Shown here: piece by piece, positions 1-9,170 of the stretch | Numbering within the stretch: position 1 is the first letter of the stretch | Layout of the letters: each line of letters starts with the position of its first letter | Source: CAYZGU01 sp964478165 | GTDB taxonomy: Bacteria > Poribacteria > WGA-4E > JAJDTR01 | Length of the DNA stretch: 64,000 bases | NCBI GenBank assembly: GCA_964478165.1 | Contig: CAYZGU010000002.1 | Location: 1-64,000, forward strand | Reading direction: 5' to 3' | The notes under the pieces: model-generated | Told to the model about the DNA's origin: nothing | What the model saw: only the letters and a program-made list of their open reading frames with translations | Database searches by the model: none | Position numbers and translations under genes: made by a program

Positions 1-328
1 AGCGTGTTATTCTCTCCGCCTTCCTCCCTAAAATAAAAAATTCCCCCGGCTGATTCTGAAAAGCGAGAGTGTCATACATCAGTCCTACAGAATTCCCAAG
101 GACAATGCCAAAAAGGCACTTGTTGTCAAAATCGCCTTCCAGATGGTCACCTCAGCCCTTCTTCCATCTAGCTGTTAAGATACCCATCGAAGAACTGAAA
201 TTGTGATTGTTTGACTGTGACAATGAGCTGTGAATTGGTTATATTGTGCGTTTTAACCTTTATGCTGTGGTTATTTATATGGCTGATAGAATGCGGTATT
301 TGGTGCCTCAAGAGTGTGGAGAACGGTT

Positions 329-345
329 TTGGCATATAATTTGCT
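329..345 (+). promoter_or_regulatory. Possible sigma-54 (-24/-12) promoter before hsp20
   Basis: The sequence TTGGCATATAATTTGCT has the -24 GG and -12 GC of a sigma-54 promoter with exactly ten bases between the two dinucleotides and matches TGGCA and TTGCT of the consensus. It lies 80 bases before the hsp20 start. The embedded TATAAT could instead be a sigma-70 -10 box, but no good -35 box is seen 17 bases upstream. The rest of positions 1-425 holds no gene that I can support. Confidence 0.35.
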
Positions 346-425
346 CATGGTGATTGGACCTTAAGTTTCAAGAATAATGGCAAACTGAATACAGACATAG
401 GACGCAAGATGTTAAGGAGGAAAAA

Positions 426-875
426 ATGACATACCTAGCTATGTATAAGCCTATTCGAACCCCATTTTCCACGTACAAAGGTTCGGGCCAGATTTTTGTC
501 GACGGTTGTGATGGGTGGGAGGCACCGCGTTTGACGGAAGATACCACGTGGGTGCCGCCTGTTGACGTCGTAGACGCTGGCGATCATGTTGAATTCCGCG
601 CGGAAGTTCCGGGATTATCCAAGGATGATGTCCATGTGTCGATTACGCAGCATGCCTTAACGCTCGTCGGTGAGAAGAAGCCTGAATCAGAAGAGAAAAA
701 TGCCGGGCATCATCGAGTTGAAAGACGCTACGGAAACTTCAAACGTTCATTTAACCTGCCCAGGAACCTCCGTACAAATGATGTTAGCGCGATATTCAAG
801 AACGGGATTCTCACTATTTCAGTGCCGAAGGTCCAGGAAGCGCAGCCAAAGGAGATTATGATTAGCACTGAATAG
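426..875 (+). CDS. Small heat shock protein, Hsp20/alpha-crystallin family
   Basis: ATP-independent cytoplasmic holdase chaperone that binds unfolding proteins. The 149-residue length is typical. The alpha-crystallin domain runs from about residue 40 to 145; PVDVVDAGDHVEFRAEVPG marks its start, RRYGNFKRSFNLP the central strands, and NGILTISVP the conserved G-x-L edge strand. A perfect AAGGAGG at 414-420 sits five bases before the ATG. The gene stands alone; the next gene (to 1064) is on the other strand and converges on it. A sigma-54-like site lies 80 bases upstream. The family assignment is certain; the client proteins cannot be told. Confidence 0.95.
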   Translation: MTYLAMYKPIRTPFSTYKGSGQIFVDGCDGWEAPRLTEDTTWVPPVDVVDAGDHVEFRAEVPGLSKDDVHVSITQHALTLVGEKKPESEEKNAGHHRVERRYGNFKRSFNLPRNLRTNDVSAIFKNGILTISVPKVQEAQPKEIMISTE

Positions 876-1063
876 AAATATTAATTCAAAATCGCGAGAG
901 GGCCCTGTACCTTGTCAAAAACGTTTAGTCTAAGCCTTGTGACAGGGAGCAATCATCGATGGACACCCAATCAGTGTCTTAGTGGTACTCACAGACCTTG
1001 AGTGTTGTACTTGCTTCTATGGCAATCTTGGATTGCTGGTATATTTAGACGGCTCTAGCACTT

Positions 1064-2584
1064 TCACAGGAGTGCAGTGTGGGGATACATGTGTTTTACT
1101 TCTGAATCGCTCAACCCTACCAGGTCAAATGGTTCAAGAGCTTTCCAGACAGCTTCACGAAAAGTCTCCGCCTGTTGCGGTGAAGTATCATTTTCATTAA
1201 GGTCCGTTTCCAATTTGTTTAGAATTTGGTCCACCGTCCGATTCCACGCCGGTTCGTCAGCTCCCATGAAGGACGCGCTAACATCTCGTGGACCGGCACC
1301 CAGGCGGTTTTGCTCATAACGAATTGCGGCCGCAAAGTAGAGCATTGAATAACTTACGAACCAGGGGAAGTGGTTGATGGCGCGATAACAGCCGTAGACC
1401 AATCGGTCCATCATCAGAAATTCTTGTAGCAATTGATCCTGGTAAGATTTCAGGGCGGGTCCGCGTTTTTCATCGTTCCAGTATCGCTCGAGAATTGTTG
1501 CCAGTCGCTCGATTCCGGAAAGCGAGTGTGCGATTCCCATGCTATGAAGAGGGTCAATGAATCCGACTGTATGTGGTAACATTGCCCAATCCGCACCCGC
1601 TGCCTGGCCGCACATTCGCTGTAATTGGGATGAAACGAGAAGCTTTCCCGGTGGATTCTCGATGTTGGTCCCGCGAAGCAGTTTGTCAACAGAAGGGTTC
1701 TGTCTCAGCGTCCTGTTCCAAAGGTCAACACTCAACTGGAGAGACTTGCGTTGCAATTGTGCGTGATCTAAGACGAGGCCAACACTGGTAATGCCATGGT
1801 TGAATCTCAACATCCAGAACCAGGATCCATCCACCAGATGGTGCTGTGCTGAATGATCGCAATAAAATGGATAGTCTGTTACCGTGTGATTCCGCATGGA
1901 CAATTCGTCGTGCCACGAACTAACGTGTCGAAAGTGCCCATAGATAGCTGAGGAACGCGTTTTTAATTGGTATGTCCGGTCGGGAATGTCGAAAAAACGT
2001 CTCAGCACGCCGGCAGGCCCTGTAGCATCAATGACAAACCCTGCCCGGAAAACAATCTGTTGACTGTCGTGCGCTACTTCTATTTCCCAGCTCGGTGTTT
2101 GGTTTTCATCATGGTCGATTCGCAATGTGGTGACATTCTGTAACACTGTGACACCGGCCTGAGATGCTGCCCGGCAAAACAATGCATCAACATCCTGACG
2201 GAACCAATGTGTATCACTATCGTAATCGTTGTTGCTGCCCGCCACCAGCAGTTCGTTCTCATGTTCATGATCTGGCTGGAATTCCTGTCCTTGTTTGTGT
2301 TTGAAATAACTGAAACCTCTTTTAATACCACATCCAATTTCGGGATATGTATCCTGCCAGCGACCATAGCTGGACAATGGCCCGATTTTTTCCAGGTCAT
2401 AGCGATGCGCTAGTTGGTTTAGGATGAGGTTTGCACTGGGTGTGGAGGACTCACCAATAGCGAAGCGCGGATGAACTCCGTTGTCCAACATTACCACTGA
2501 ACGTTCGGTGCGACAGAGGATCTGTGCTATTAAAGAACCAGAAAAACCGGATCCCAGTATGATAACATCAACATCATTTAACAT
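1064..2584 (-). CDS. Flavin-dependent halogenase-like FAD oxidoreductase
   Basis: FAD-binding protein of the tryptophan-halogenase/geranylgeranyl-reductase superfamily, 506 residues. An N-terminal Rossmann motif ILGSGFSGSL follows the chosen ATG by about ten residues, then IGESSTP (the GES/GEA segment of flavin halogenases) and a lysine-rich KRGFSYFKHK stretch near residue 90, where halogenases carry the catalytic Lys. Around residue 255 the sequence reads SWFWMLRF, so the halogenase WxWxIP motif is present only as WxW without IP; a dehydrogenase or monooxygenase role is therefore also possible. The frame is open up to 2659, overlapping the radical SAM gene, but the Rossmann position favours the ATG at 2584; neither start has a clear ribosome binding site. 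It is the last gene of a three-gene operon and was probably translated with it. Substrate unknown. Confidence 0.75.
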   Translation of the reverse strand: MLNDVDVIILGSGFSGSLIAQILCRTERSVVMLDNGVHPRFAIGESSTPSANLILNQLAHRYDLEKIGPLSSYGRWQDTYPEIGCGIKRGFSYFKHKQGQEFQPDHEHENELLVAGSNNDYDSDTHWFRQDVDALFCRAASQAGVTVLQNVTTLRIDHDENQTPSWEIEVAHDSQQIVFRAGFVIDATGPAGVLRRFFDIPDRTYQLKTRSSAIYGHFRHVSSWHDELSMRNHTVTDYPFYCDHSAQHHLVDGSWFWMLRFNHGITSVGLVLDHAQLQRKSLQLSVDLWNRTLRQNPSVDKLLRGTNIENPPGKLLVSSQLQRMCGQAAGADWAMLPHTVGFIDPLHSMGIAHSLSGIERLATILERYWNDEKRGPALKSYQDQLLQEFLMMDRLVYGCYRAINHFPWFVSYSMLYFAAAIRYEQNRLGAGPRDVSASFMGADEPAWNRTVDQILNKLETDLNENDTSPQQAETFREAVWKALEPFDLVGLSDSEVKHMYPHTALL

Positions 2585-2634
2585 AATCAGCGGGTACTCT
2601 AGGATTTTGTGACGGTTTCGCTCGAGGCTTGCTA

Positions 2635-3633
2635 CTAATGGCAATCTATCCGGGAACATCTGTTTTCGGGCAACACTTCTTGCGTCTTATTCATTGTGTT
2701 CAGGCGATGCAAGCGTGCCGAGGCACATTCTGTACATGAGCAAAATCGCTCGCCGTCCCATAAATCCATAAAGACTCGTCCGCGGTTCATGCGGAGTCCG
2801 GCAGCCAGTACCGTTTCCATCGATTCCAGATGGGGAGGCTGGAACATTCCCTGGTCTTTCAACTGTTCCATGATACCGTTGCCCATGCGTGTAGGGATAA
2901 CGCTACAACATTGTACGCCGCATTCAAACGCGAATTCCATTGACTTGATTGCCCATTTTACTCCTGATTTCTCATCCAGGAACGGTGGTTTCAGCAGAAT
3001 GAATGCTCGCACGCTAATATCGTGACTAACCAGAAATTCAACAGCGCGTCGAAAATCGGTTGCGTTCATTTTCTTGTTGAGGCGCGATAGGATTTCTGGG
3101 TTTACTGTTTCGAGTCCCAGTGCAATTTCCAACTCTCCTTGCAGGCAGTCCCGGAACCGCAGGCAGTCATCATTACAGAGGCGGGGGTGGTTTTCTACAA
3201 TGGTTCTTTGACAGGATGCTACCCGATTCGCAATCATTGGCCAATCTTCTCTAGTAATAGCTTTGCTGTCAAAGAAATTTCCGCTGTTATACAATTTAAT
3301 CTGGCTAATTTGACCGCCTTTCACCGCCGCTTCAATACCAAGTTTGTGAAAGGCATAATCGATTTGTGCTGGAATGTTTCCATGAGCAATAGAATCATCT
3401 GTCGTATTTTTCCATAGGTCGCACATCAGACAGCGGAAAGCACATTCTCGATTTGTCAGAAATATAGTGACAACCTGTTCTACGTATCCCTGCGCACTAT
3501 ATTCCTGTTCCAAGAGGTAGCCGTAGGGAATCCGAGGATTGACTGGATTTTTGGAAGGGCGTGCGGCGAGAATCTGAGTGTCCGTCAGAGGTGGAAGGTT
3601 CTTGATCATAAAGATCGGTTTGAAAAGCATCAT
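2635..3633 (-). CDS. Radical SAM enzyme, Elp3/RaSEA (TIGR01210)-like
   Basis: 332 residues from the ATG at 3633. Near residue 65 is ECAFRCLMCDLW, a CxxxCxxC radical SAM [4Fe-4S] motif. Further segments (LYNSGNFFD, IALGLETVNPEILSRLNKK, ILLKPPFLDEKSG) resemble the Elp3-like group that includes the archaeal TIGR01210 proteins, one of which (RaSEA) makes the amidine of archaeosine in tRNA; this comparison is from memory. The C-terminus has a second Cys group (FCSCTEC) and LNTMNKTQ. The frame also allows a TTG start at 3672 overlapping the upstream stop by four bases, which would give direct translational coupling; ATGs at 3633/3630 or 3609 are alternatives. It sits between the amidoligase and the halogenase-like gene in one transcription unit. 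Likely works on a product of the amidoligase (inference). Confidence 0.8.
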   Translation of the reverse strand: MMLFKPIFMIKNLPPLTDTQILAARPSKNPVNPRIPYGYLLEQEYSAQGYVEQVVTIFLTNRECAFRCLMCDLWKNTTDDSIAHGNIPAQIDYAFHKLGIEAAVKGGQISQIKLYNSGNFFDSKAITREDWPMIANRVASCQRTIVENHPRLCNDDCLRFRDCLQGELEIALGLETVNPEILSRLNKKMNATDFRRAVEFLVSHDISVRAFILLKPPFLDEKSGVKWAIKSMEFAFECGVQCCSVIPTRMGNGIMEQLKDQGMFQPPHLESMETVLAAGLRMNRGRVFMDLWDGERFCSCTECASARLHRLNTMNKTQEVLPENRCSRIDCH

Positions 3634-3668
3634 GGTGCTATTGCTCTTCGTCCTTATTTTGTGTAACG

Positions 3669-4994
3669 TCAATACATCCGGGCAAAGGCGTTTCGGTAAT
3701 CCGCTTCTTTTACGGGAAATAGTTCCTGGAATAAAGTGTCACTTACCGCCCCATTCTGAAAACGTCGCTTCTCGAAAACTGGCATGCTGATTCCTGTAAG
3801 TGCTTCAACGCCTCTGCGGACAATCTCGCCCTTGAGCTTGTAAAGACGTTGATGGTCCCAGTTGGTCAACTCGACAAACGGTATTCCCTCAGCTACCGAT
3901 ATTACATTCGGTAGAGCGTAAGGGCTAAAGCCATGAAATCCTAGTGCCCGAGCTGGTGCATAGGTACGAACGTGTCCGCGGCTTTGTCCGCCGGAATACG
4001 TCAATGAATGCTTGACCGCGTCAACTCCCCATCCCTCTTGATATAGCATCTGGTTGCTTAAAACGCTGCGAATTGTCAGTTCCGGATTATCTTCGATTGG
4101 ATAGTCCTTTAGGTTTTCATCACCACCATCCCCATCAACTAGGTATTTCCAGCTAGGATAACGCTGTCGAATGCCCTGGCATATTGCCAGGGCCATCGTT
4201 GCTGATTGGACGTCAAGTGGCTTGTAGTCTTCAATGATGCGCACCGCTTCTCGAAAATCTACATCTTCCATGTTCACTTCTACTCGCTCTAGGTAAAGTG
4301 ACATATCGAGTTCTCCCAGGAAGTGCTCCGCTTGTCCTACATCCGCGGAATCGCTATCAATCGATAGAGTAAAGGCCTTGAGTCGTTTTGCTGTTTCTCC
4401 ACGCTGTAGCAGCAGGTGGTGAATAACCAGGAAGACTGATCCACTATCGATACCTCCCGAAAAAAGGATACCTAGGGGCTCTCTTGAATCAACTTGGTCA
4501 AGCCAACGATTGCATTCATCGGCTAGAATCCCAATATAGGCTGCCCCAATTTCGTCTAGGTTTGTTCCTAATTGATTGCGTGGCGGATTAAAAAAACGTG
4601 TATAAGTTGGATTCGGATCCGGGCAACCGATCAACCCTAGCTCCACGAGGTAGTGGGCTGGTACCATCCGGGAATAAGACGGATGGAACTGGTCGCCGAG
4701 ACCTTCTGTGTCCAGGAATGTCTTTAGTTCATCAATTCTTTCGGCCACGACCAGGCAAGGCCCCGCTGACTGCTTGGCAAGAAAATATCGCAGAGGACGT
4801 CCTATCGACCGTGCCATGCGGACAAGTTTGCCTCGTTTCTTTACTAAAGCGAACTGCCCGTCAATATGACGAATCTGTTCTGGATTTCCAGTAGCTACCG
4901 CTTCATCAGCTTCCCGTCTGCTCATGTTCAGGAACATGTTTGCATCCGGATCGCTTAAATCAACTAGGCGTTCAACGTAAGTGCTCTGTTGCAT
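3669..4994 (-). CDS. Asparagine-synthase-like ATP-dependent amidoligase
   Basis: 441 residues. The PP-loop ATP-pyrophosphatase motif LFSGGIDSGS lies near residue 180, followed by DGDGGDENL, the usual second conserved segment of AsnB-type synthetase domains that adenylate a carboxylate. The N-terminal 150 residues (IDGQFALVKK, RSIGRPLRYFLA) look like a degenerate class II glutaminase fold but lack the N-terminal nucleophile Cys (the protein starts MQQST), so ammonia or an amine would be used directly, as in beta-lactam synthetase-type relatives. The ATG is preceded by GAGGAT. First gene of the operon with the radical SAM and halogenase-like genes. A real asparagine synthetase is unlikely because the glutaminase is dead; a natural product or modified macromolecule is more likely. 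Confidence 0.8.
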   Translation of the reverse strand: MQQSTYVERLVDLSDPDANMFLNMSRREADEAVATGNPEQIRHIDGQFALVKKRGKLVRMARSIGRPLRYFLAKQSAGPCLVVAERIDELKTFLDTEGLGDQFHPSYSRMVPAHYLVELGLIGCPDPNPTYTRFFNPPRNQLGTNLDEIGAAYIGILADECNRWLDQVDSREPLGILFSGGIDSGSVFLVIHHLLLQRGETAKRLKAFTLSIDSDSADVGQAEHFLGELDMSLYLERVEVNMEDVDFREAVRIIEDYKPLDVQSATMALAICQGIRQRYPSWKYLVDGDGGDENLKDYPIEDNPELTIRSVLSNQMLYQEGWGVDAVKHSLTYSGGQSRGHVRTYAPARALGFHGFSPYALPNVISVAEGIPFVELTNWDHQRLYKLKGEIVRRGVEALTGISMPVFEKRRFQNGAVSDTLFQELFPVKEADYRNAFARMY

Positions 4995-5111
4995 TATTCT
5001 AGATCCTCACAAAGGTGATTCGTGCTGCATTCGGTTTCAGGACATAAGCGAGTGTCATGCAGGGTTTTTTAACTACTCAGGTCATAGCGGTTGCTGCATG
5101 AACCTGGTAAC

Positions 5112-5128
5112 ACTTTCAACTTGAAAGT
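5112..5128. promoter_or_regulatory. 17-base palindrome upstream of the amidoligase operon
   Basis: ACTTTCAACTTGAAAGT is a perfect inverted repeat with one central base, 118 bases before the amidoligase start codon. Its size and place suit an operator, but no regulator gene is adjacent and the function is unproven. Confidence 0.3.
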
Positions 5129-5814
5129 TGGTCGATTTGTTTGGCAAGCACCAACCTTTTCCGTTCCATTTAGATATCCTCTTTATGCCGGGTTTTGAGA
5201 ATATCTTCCGGGATATCTAATTAACTGGATTTCGAGTGCCAATCTGTTGTGTGACGAAGTCGGTTATTCTTCGCCTGCAGACTCCGCGCCCACTCCCACC
5301 GATTCGTCTAGCTGTTGGTTGGATATCCGTAAGCTCAAAGATTCCGCACCAGTCGCGTTAGAAACATTGACTGCTAACATGTTTGTCACTTTCCTGTTGC
5401 ACTTGCATGGCTAGTTTCGGTTTGACATTGTCAGTAGATTTCACTAGTCACTCAATGCGGAATGATAGAAGTTTGCAGCGCAACTGATTCCCTTTGTAAT
5501 TGAGAGTTTTCTGTGTTCGGGAGCTCGCAAATAATCAAATGACGTGTGCATCAATCACGTATAGTTTAACACAAGACGAAATTCTGAAGCAATTAAACTC
5601 TTGTCTATGCAACATATGGTTTACATCATCTTCGTAATCCGTGCATCAATAGCTATAGTTCGAGCCCTTCTTCGTGATGATTTCGATTCAGTACGGAGGA
5701 CTTCACGCATGAGAATCGCACCCATGCGGGTCTCATAAATGTTCTAGGTCGAGGAGGCAGAATCCATGCGTGAGGAACGAATAGATGATAAGAGTGAAGA
5801 CGGTCCACAGTGTT
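5129..5814. other. Gap without a recognised gene
   Basis: About 690 bases between the operon start and the dead membrane protein. A weak hairpin (AGATATCC/GGATATCT, near 5170-5219) is seen; no coding frame with a recognisable product. Confidence 0.6.
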
Positions 5815-7689
5815 CTATGGATAGAACTGATACATGCTTTGGTTCAAGATGATACTAAACAAGGTCCAGATGCTACCCATTGTGAAATCGCCCAATGCCA
5901 GTCCCAGGAAGAATGGCATGAACTGCCGATAGCTACGAATACCACCCTGCTTGAGTATGATCCATTTGGGTATCAGGCAGACGAGTAACGGTGCCCACAG
6001 GTCACCAATCTCGCCCCCATGGGCTAGCACATACCCTAGTGGGTGTAGTGGTATCCAGAAGAATCGAATCCGCAGATACGACAGGGCGCTCATGACCGTA
6101 AATCCGACCCCCATGAAGACCACTGACACTCCATCCGTGTCCGTCCAATACCATATTCAGTGGCGGATCTCCTCGAGGCGCTCGTGGCCATATCCTAGCG
6201 CCCACGGTCCAAAATAGCCAGAATCCGCGCCAAATTTATAGTAAAGATGGAGCTGAATCCAGAATGCCGTAAGTACGCCAATTACTGTTGCGAGTAGGAT
6301 TGCAATCAACATCGTTCGCTGGCCATTTTAAAGGCTTCAAGTTGGTGTGGCATCTGCTGCGCGCGGTAACCGCGATTAAAAAAACAGATCCCCAGTGCCG
6401 CTAGGTTCCGTGGTCCGAGTCGACGTGTGCCCAACGCGGTGACCAACATGTATCGGGGTGCGATAAAGCCGTAGGCATGAACCAGGATACCGTCCTCGGT
6501 TCTTAGGCGCGTCGAGACAAAAGGGATGAGCAGGAATAGGAAGCTGAATGTGGTCGCTAGCCAGGGCGACATGCCTGCTCGGTGGAGCAACAGGACAAAC
6601 GCTACCAACCCGGCGGGCAGTCCCCAAACCGCTGCGCGGTAGGACATAGGTTCCCCCGCGTTATTTGGACGGATGCCCCGTCCGATAGCATGCTTGAGGA
6701 TTTCGATGAAATGCCGGCGACCTACCCATAAAACGAAGAGAGAGGCCGAGGAGTGCGCCGAATGCCTGTTCACCACGGTATGGGAACTTGGGCAGGCTAT
6801 GCCAGCCCATCGCTTGACCCAGTGCCAACTGATTGCGGTACAGCACGTAGAAGAGGATGGTGGAGAACAGTACGTCCAGTGGCATTAGAAACATGATACC
6901 GATAGCGAACGGATAAAAGGCCAGCATCGCGCCTTCGTAGAAGCTCATTGGTGGATCGTTGAAATGGAAATAGTGCCTCGTGACATCGAGATTCGGAAGA
7001 GCTGGATAAAGGAAGCTTAGGCCGTTCATCAAACTGATACTGGCAGTGATCCCGAATCCGATCCACATGCGCGGACTTCGGAAGAAATTGGACTTAGGAT
7101 TCGTCATGGCGAGAGGAAGCCGGATAATCGGATAGGTCAGCCGCTCATTTTCGGTCCATTGGCGCCGGATTATGGTGCTGAGGCACACAAAGTTGAAGGC
7201 AAAAACGGAATATAGGGCGAGCCAGGCCATGGTAACCGGGATCCATGCCTTCAGATGCTGAGGCAGGTAAAGGCTGGATTCGCCGTCGTAGTAGCCTTGC
7301 AAAACCTGGGAATCAGAGACGGTGAGCCATTGGGGCAGGTACTCCGAGAACAGGCCTTTATATTCGTTGTCTGGTGTGGCGAACCAATGTCCCTGTCCGA
7401 GCGTCGGTAAAACTGCTTGTAGGACGTTACCCGAAGCAAGGGTCGCTGTGAGGCTCAATATCACGTATAGCACCAGGAGTTCTCCCTGGTGGAGCGCCAG
7501 ACGTGGTGTGAGGTGCCGGACTATTGCATTGATAGCGACGAGGACAATTAAGATGAATATTACGTTAGAGAGTGGAACGACCCAGGTGGGAAAGGTGTAA
7601 CGCACTAACTCCATTTGGATTAGGAAGTAGCAGTTTATGGGAGCTGCGAGGAGCGCTATGAGTAGTATGCGTGGCGTCAGTGATGACAT
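5815..7689 (-). pseudogene. Frameshifted DUF6785-type multi-pass membrane protein
   Basis: A decayed paralogue of the intact gene at 9171-11093. The N-terminal half reads openly from 7689 to about 6730 with membrane segments and family markers such as GHWFATPDNEY, GESSLYLP, RRQWTENERLTYPI; the frame then breaks inside a region matching MGRRHYLRIA of the paralogue and continues in a second frame (about 6735-6306: LVTALGTRRLGPRNLAAL). A third frame (about 6316-6150: MLIAILLATVIGVLTAFW) and a fourth (about 6140-5815: IPLHPLGYVLAHGG, FFLGLALGDFTMG) follow. A few codons corresponding to the paralogue's TEVGYRQ are missing at the second break. At least three indels make it inactive; several separate breaks argue against a sequencing slip. 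The two copies diverge in sequence and are oriented away from each other. Confidence 0.9.
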
Positions 7690-9170
7690 GTGGATTGTAC
7701 AGTTGAAAGTGCGTTAGTCGTGGATAGGTCAGAGCAAAACACACAAATATAATTACGCGCGTGTTGTGTGCCATTCAAATCGAGCATAGGTTCGATAAGC
7801 TCGTCGCCTACGAAGATTCAGGATGACATGGTTTGGCCGACGACACAGATGGTTCTTGAAAGTTTGGCTCTTTTAAAGGGGAGGTGCCTGTCTGTTTGGA
7901 ATTTTTGAATTCTATCACGATTCAGGACAATTAGGAAAGAACAACGTAAGAAATGACGAAATAAACGCTTCGGACATAGGGCTTGGCAAGTCGGGGGTCT
8001 CGATACTCGAGCTAGGTGACGGAACCGGGATTACCTGACCCTCCCAGTGAACTAAATAATTGGTGCCATCTGCACTGAGATGGGAATGAAGTCGGAAGCC
8101 AGCTAGGCTTGTAGAGCGAAGTTATCCTAGCCGAGGAGTCCTACCGCAACACTGTAGGGTGGTAGTTTTGTGTGCAATTGTTTGAGTTTGCCACGAGGTG
8201 TTTCTCGTGCACCTCAAGAATTCCGTTGGTATGGAAAGGCCAGGTGGATTCGAATCGGAATGAGGGGCGAGTGGTTGGTGTCCGCGTTGGAGAGATGGGC
8301 TTTTGGAGGATTAATAGCGGCGCGTCTCGATGGAAATGTGAACCCCGAAGCGACAGAACAGAGCCGTTCTATCATTCACCTGTGCGCAGATATAGGATTT
8401 AGTCTTTTCTAGTTGACATTCCTTCGGAAATCGTTACAATTCAGAGCATACTAGAGCTAAGAAGATGCTGGGTAGGCCGCGTTTTGAACGGGTGTGACAG
8501 CGATTCTGGCTTAAGAAAACTGAGTTCCTGTTAGCCTCCCTCCAATCTTTCGTCTTCTTGGTTTGATTCTCCTTCAACATTTTGACACTGATTCGGCGCT
8601 TGATGTGCGACGGTGTTGATGTATCCGCTGCCTTCGGTGACATAGTCTAGAATCCAGTTGTACTGCCCGTCCTACGAATCTGTAGGAGTTGATGTTTCTC
8701 AGGCTAGTGAAAGTAGGGGTTCTCCAGTCTTCAAGGAACGGATATTGCTAAGTGTTGTTGAGAAAGACGTCATGTCGTTGTTTGTGCTAGATAAGTGGAA
8801 CGGATTGGTAGTGGGTCATCGCAGAAAAAATTTGTACGTGGCGGGCATTGGGAAAGTCTGTCTATAGGGTTATTGTTCTCTAATTTTCCTTCGTAATTGG
8901 ACCGGGGCAGTGGGTATCGAAGCTATGTCCGACGCTATTGCTTCGCTACTTAACTCATTGTGCAACTAGAGGTATTCATGACGGTACGCTTTTCAACTCT
9001 GAATCTCACGGCTACAGGATTATCAATCTTGAGCGATACCACAGGATCACGGGGGTGAAAATGCAAGATTCACCTTCAACGATTGAGAGCACGCTCGCTT
9101 TTACGTACGACGAGCGTCTGCCAGCACGGGTCGTGAGATAGGAACCTAACGGTAGATTTTCTCTAACTTT
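7690..9170. other. 1.5-kb gap between divergent membrane-protein paralogues
   Basis: Short open frames exist on both strands but none has a ribosome binding site plus recognisable product. TTGACA...TACAAT with 16 bases between lies near 8414-8441 (plus) and could be a promoter. Nothing else is seen. Confidence 0.5.
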
